Source of the DNA: Dactylorhiza incarnata
Taxonomy: Eukaryota; Streptophyta; Magnoliopsida; Asparagales; Orchidaceae
Direction: 5' to 3'
Assembly: GCA_033032865.1 (NCBI GenBank)
Contig: JAWHQI010000229.1
Location: 2,875,001 to 2,939,000, forward strand
DNA: 64,000 nucleotides
Position numbers and translations under genes: made by a program. The notes beneath the pieces are model-generated. The model ran no database searches, was not told the origin of the DNA, and saw nothing but the letters and a program-made list of their open reading frames with translations. Below, in pieces: positions 62,461 to 64,000 of the stretch (the first letter of the stretch is position 1; every line of letters starts with the position of its first letter).

Positions 62461-63289
62461 TAACTAAGCTTTTAATGGAATTTGTTTAGACATGATTTGA
62501 ACATAACTCACCGAATAATTAAATCAGCCATATACTATGATCTCTTCTTTTAATCCTTGCTTTTGGGGCTATGTTTAAGGCATATTTAGCTTACTTTTCT
62601 ATTATCCTTATTGAACGGGCTCCGCTTGTGTTTTTTGGATCTTGCAAATACTTAAAAGTATAAAAAGAGGGGTAAAACTGGAATAACGAATTTCACACCA
62701 AAGGCTTCTCTTCCCTTATAGATAGATTTAGATATTGGACATAAGCATTGCGATAAAGATAGTAGTTGTCTATCTATACCTGTCATTGTTGCTCGCTGCT
62801 ACCAGCTACCATGGTCTCCCATTAGCCCCTGTGCTCTTGCTATATTTGTGATAAGATATTTTTTCAAGCCAGAGAACAACTCTTAAAAAAGGTTGCGAGG
62901 AAAGAGTGTAAATAAAGGAAAATGAGAAATTCTTTTCTACGCGGTAACAAAAGGACTTTTTATATTTAAGATTTTTTAACAAATTTACAAAAAAGTATTT
63001 TAATCATATTACAACGACATAAACTGATAAATGCATAGTTTGAAATTACATTAGAAGTGTTATATTAGTAGTCAACAAGATAGTAGCCAACATGGGAGTT
63101 GTCTGCTTGGTGGTCAGCTACAAGATTGTAGTAACGAGAATTATAATTGTCTTGAGTAGTTGACACTTGTTTACATGTGACGTCAAAGATGTGTTAAGCG
63201 TCAGAGTGCAGGTGGTGTTGTGATTGCGTCTCCCTCTATAACATCTAGAGCATTCTGATTCTCGCGTCTCTTCATCAAAAAGGATGATG
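62461..63289. other. AT-rich DNA
   Basis: No supported feature. Confidence 0.4.
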
Positions 63290-63408
63290 GCGGGGAAAAA
63301 TGAATAAGTTCTAAAGTATGTTGTGGAAAGCGGGGAAAAATGAATAAGTTCTAAAGTATGTTGTGGAAAGCGGGGAAAAATGAATAAGTTCTAAAGTATG
63401 TTGTGGAG
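63290..63408. repeat. 40-bp tandem repeat, three copies
   Basis: GCGGGGAAAAATGAATAAGT followed by TCTAAAGTATGTTGTGGAAA starts at 63290, 63330 and 63370 with no internal mismatches, implying recent duplication. Confidence 0.95.
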
Positions 63409-63539
63409 CAAAGCCTCTATATGGTTTGAGTGAATGCATAAATCGTCCACAAGTAGCAGTTTGTAACAGATATAATTGATATGTGAGAGAATATGAAAAG
63501 AACCATAATAGTGACAGCTTAATTTTCAAGGTTGCTTCC

Positions 63540-63930
63540 AGAGATTGATTGTTGATTAAGTTATAGGTGGACGAACATCCATTCTTTCTCATCAAATATG
63601 TAATCTTTGTGATGCTGGTTTGCTTGAGTATTTATATGTTTTGTGCGCGTTGAAGATTTGTCTTGAGGAGTGCGAGAGTGTGATCTTGTTCAAGAAGGTC
63701 TTGTTCTATGCTGAATAGTTTGGAGCTTGTACAAAGTCTGTTATAGTAGAGGGTTCTGTCATATAATGCTTGAAATGGAGTTTTGTTGGCCGCCGAATTG
63801 TACAGAAGGTTGTACAATAATTCTATATGCAAAGAAATTGACACCATTGTTGTGGTTTGTCCACGCAAAAAATTACACTTATTTTTCTCAAGGTAGGAAT
63901 TGCCAATCTTTGTTTGACCATATAAGGGAG
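63540..63930 (-). pseudogene. Ty3/Gypsy integrase relic (chromovirus type)
   Basis: The minus strand retains NKTPFQALYDRT, LFSIEQDLLEQDHTLALLK and TNLQRAQ (63632-63868), followed after stops by a DYIFDEKEWMFVHL-like piece. These match the C-terminal end of Gypsy/chromovirus integrases (KTPFQALYGR ... DRDQIL-LK-HL-RAQ). No LTRs or other domains are near. Confidence 0.65.
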
Positions 63931-64000
63931 GCAGCCTGAACTTTTTTTAAGACTCGTACCATAGAGTTTTAATATACTTTTTCGAAAGGAGCTTAAAAGA

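Overview
The window is nuclear DNA of a flowering plant. It carries a nuclear-type tRNA-Glu, intron-rich genes with GT-AG junctions, and plant-type transposons: Ty1/Copia, Tat-lineage Ty3/Gypsy, TRIM, Tourist-like MITEs, a CACTA end, an Au-like SINE and a PIF/Harbinger relic. I cannot assign the species. About two thirds of the window is identifiable mobile DNA. Only two cellular protein genes are well supported, both right of 53 kb.

Layout. 0-7 kb: tRNA-Glu(CTC), a long T-rich microsatellite, a GC-rich 76-bp minisatellite, foldback MITEs, a 37-G run inside a 41-bp duplication, and exon-like relics (one resembles importin-5). 7.2-13.0 kb: a complete, apparently intact Copia element (minus strand) with a GTTGG target-site duplication (TSD) and one 1384-codon gag-pol. 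13.3-18.7 kb: non-coding, LTR-like, repeat-rich DNA. 19.2-24.8 kb: a second Copia with 180-bp LTRs, non-canonical TG...CT termini, TSD TATTG and a pol broken by stops and frameshifts. 25.5-25.9 kb: a truncated Copia LTR with its primer-binding site. 26.9 kb: a SINE with a 14-bp TSD. 27.4-34.2 kb: a third Copia (1.3-kb LTRs, TSD AAATG) that is decayed and lacks the reverse-transcriptase core. 34.5-38.1 kb: a G-rich duplicated block interrupted by a non-autonomous Copia-like element, which is itself interrupted by a solo Gypsy LTR (TSD GTGAG). 38.8-50.7 kb: an 11.9-kb Tat-lineage Gypsy element (679-bp LTRs with 7 mismatches, TSD ATCCA). 51.1-52.2 kb: a TRIM-like unit and a solo LTR (TSD CCCTC). 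53.6-56.5 kb: a complete 11-exon trehalose-6-phosphate phosphatase gene. 57-59.2 kb: Harbinger relic, GATC-rich array, foldback MITE and CACTA end. 59.2-61.2 kb: a duplicated block of about 340 bp followed by the first exons of a conserved but unnamed gene. Its presumed intron or 3' flank holds MITE, minisatellite and Gypsy relics to the window end.

Most notable is the Tat element. Between its integrase and 3' LTR it carries two genes on the strand opposite gag-pol. Each has its own TATA box and introns with in-phase GT-AG junctions. One encodes a protein resembling the 'putative gypsy-type transposon' (Transposase_28-like) family with a C-terminal coiled coil; the other encodes an unrecognised protein. 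An array of eight 88-bp repeats separates the convergent gene sets. Extra antisense ORFs and tandem arrays are known from Tat elements; two complete, spliced, separately promoted antisense units are less commonly documented and merit a transcript test.

LTR divergence, counted by eye, orders the insertions: Copia-1 and Tat at about 1%, Copia-2 at 2.2%, Copia-3 at about 6%. All coordinates and splice sites were read by eye, without alignments or database searches.
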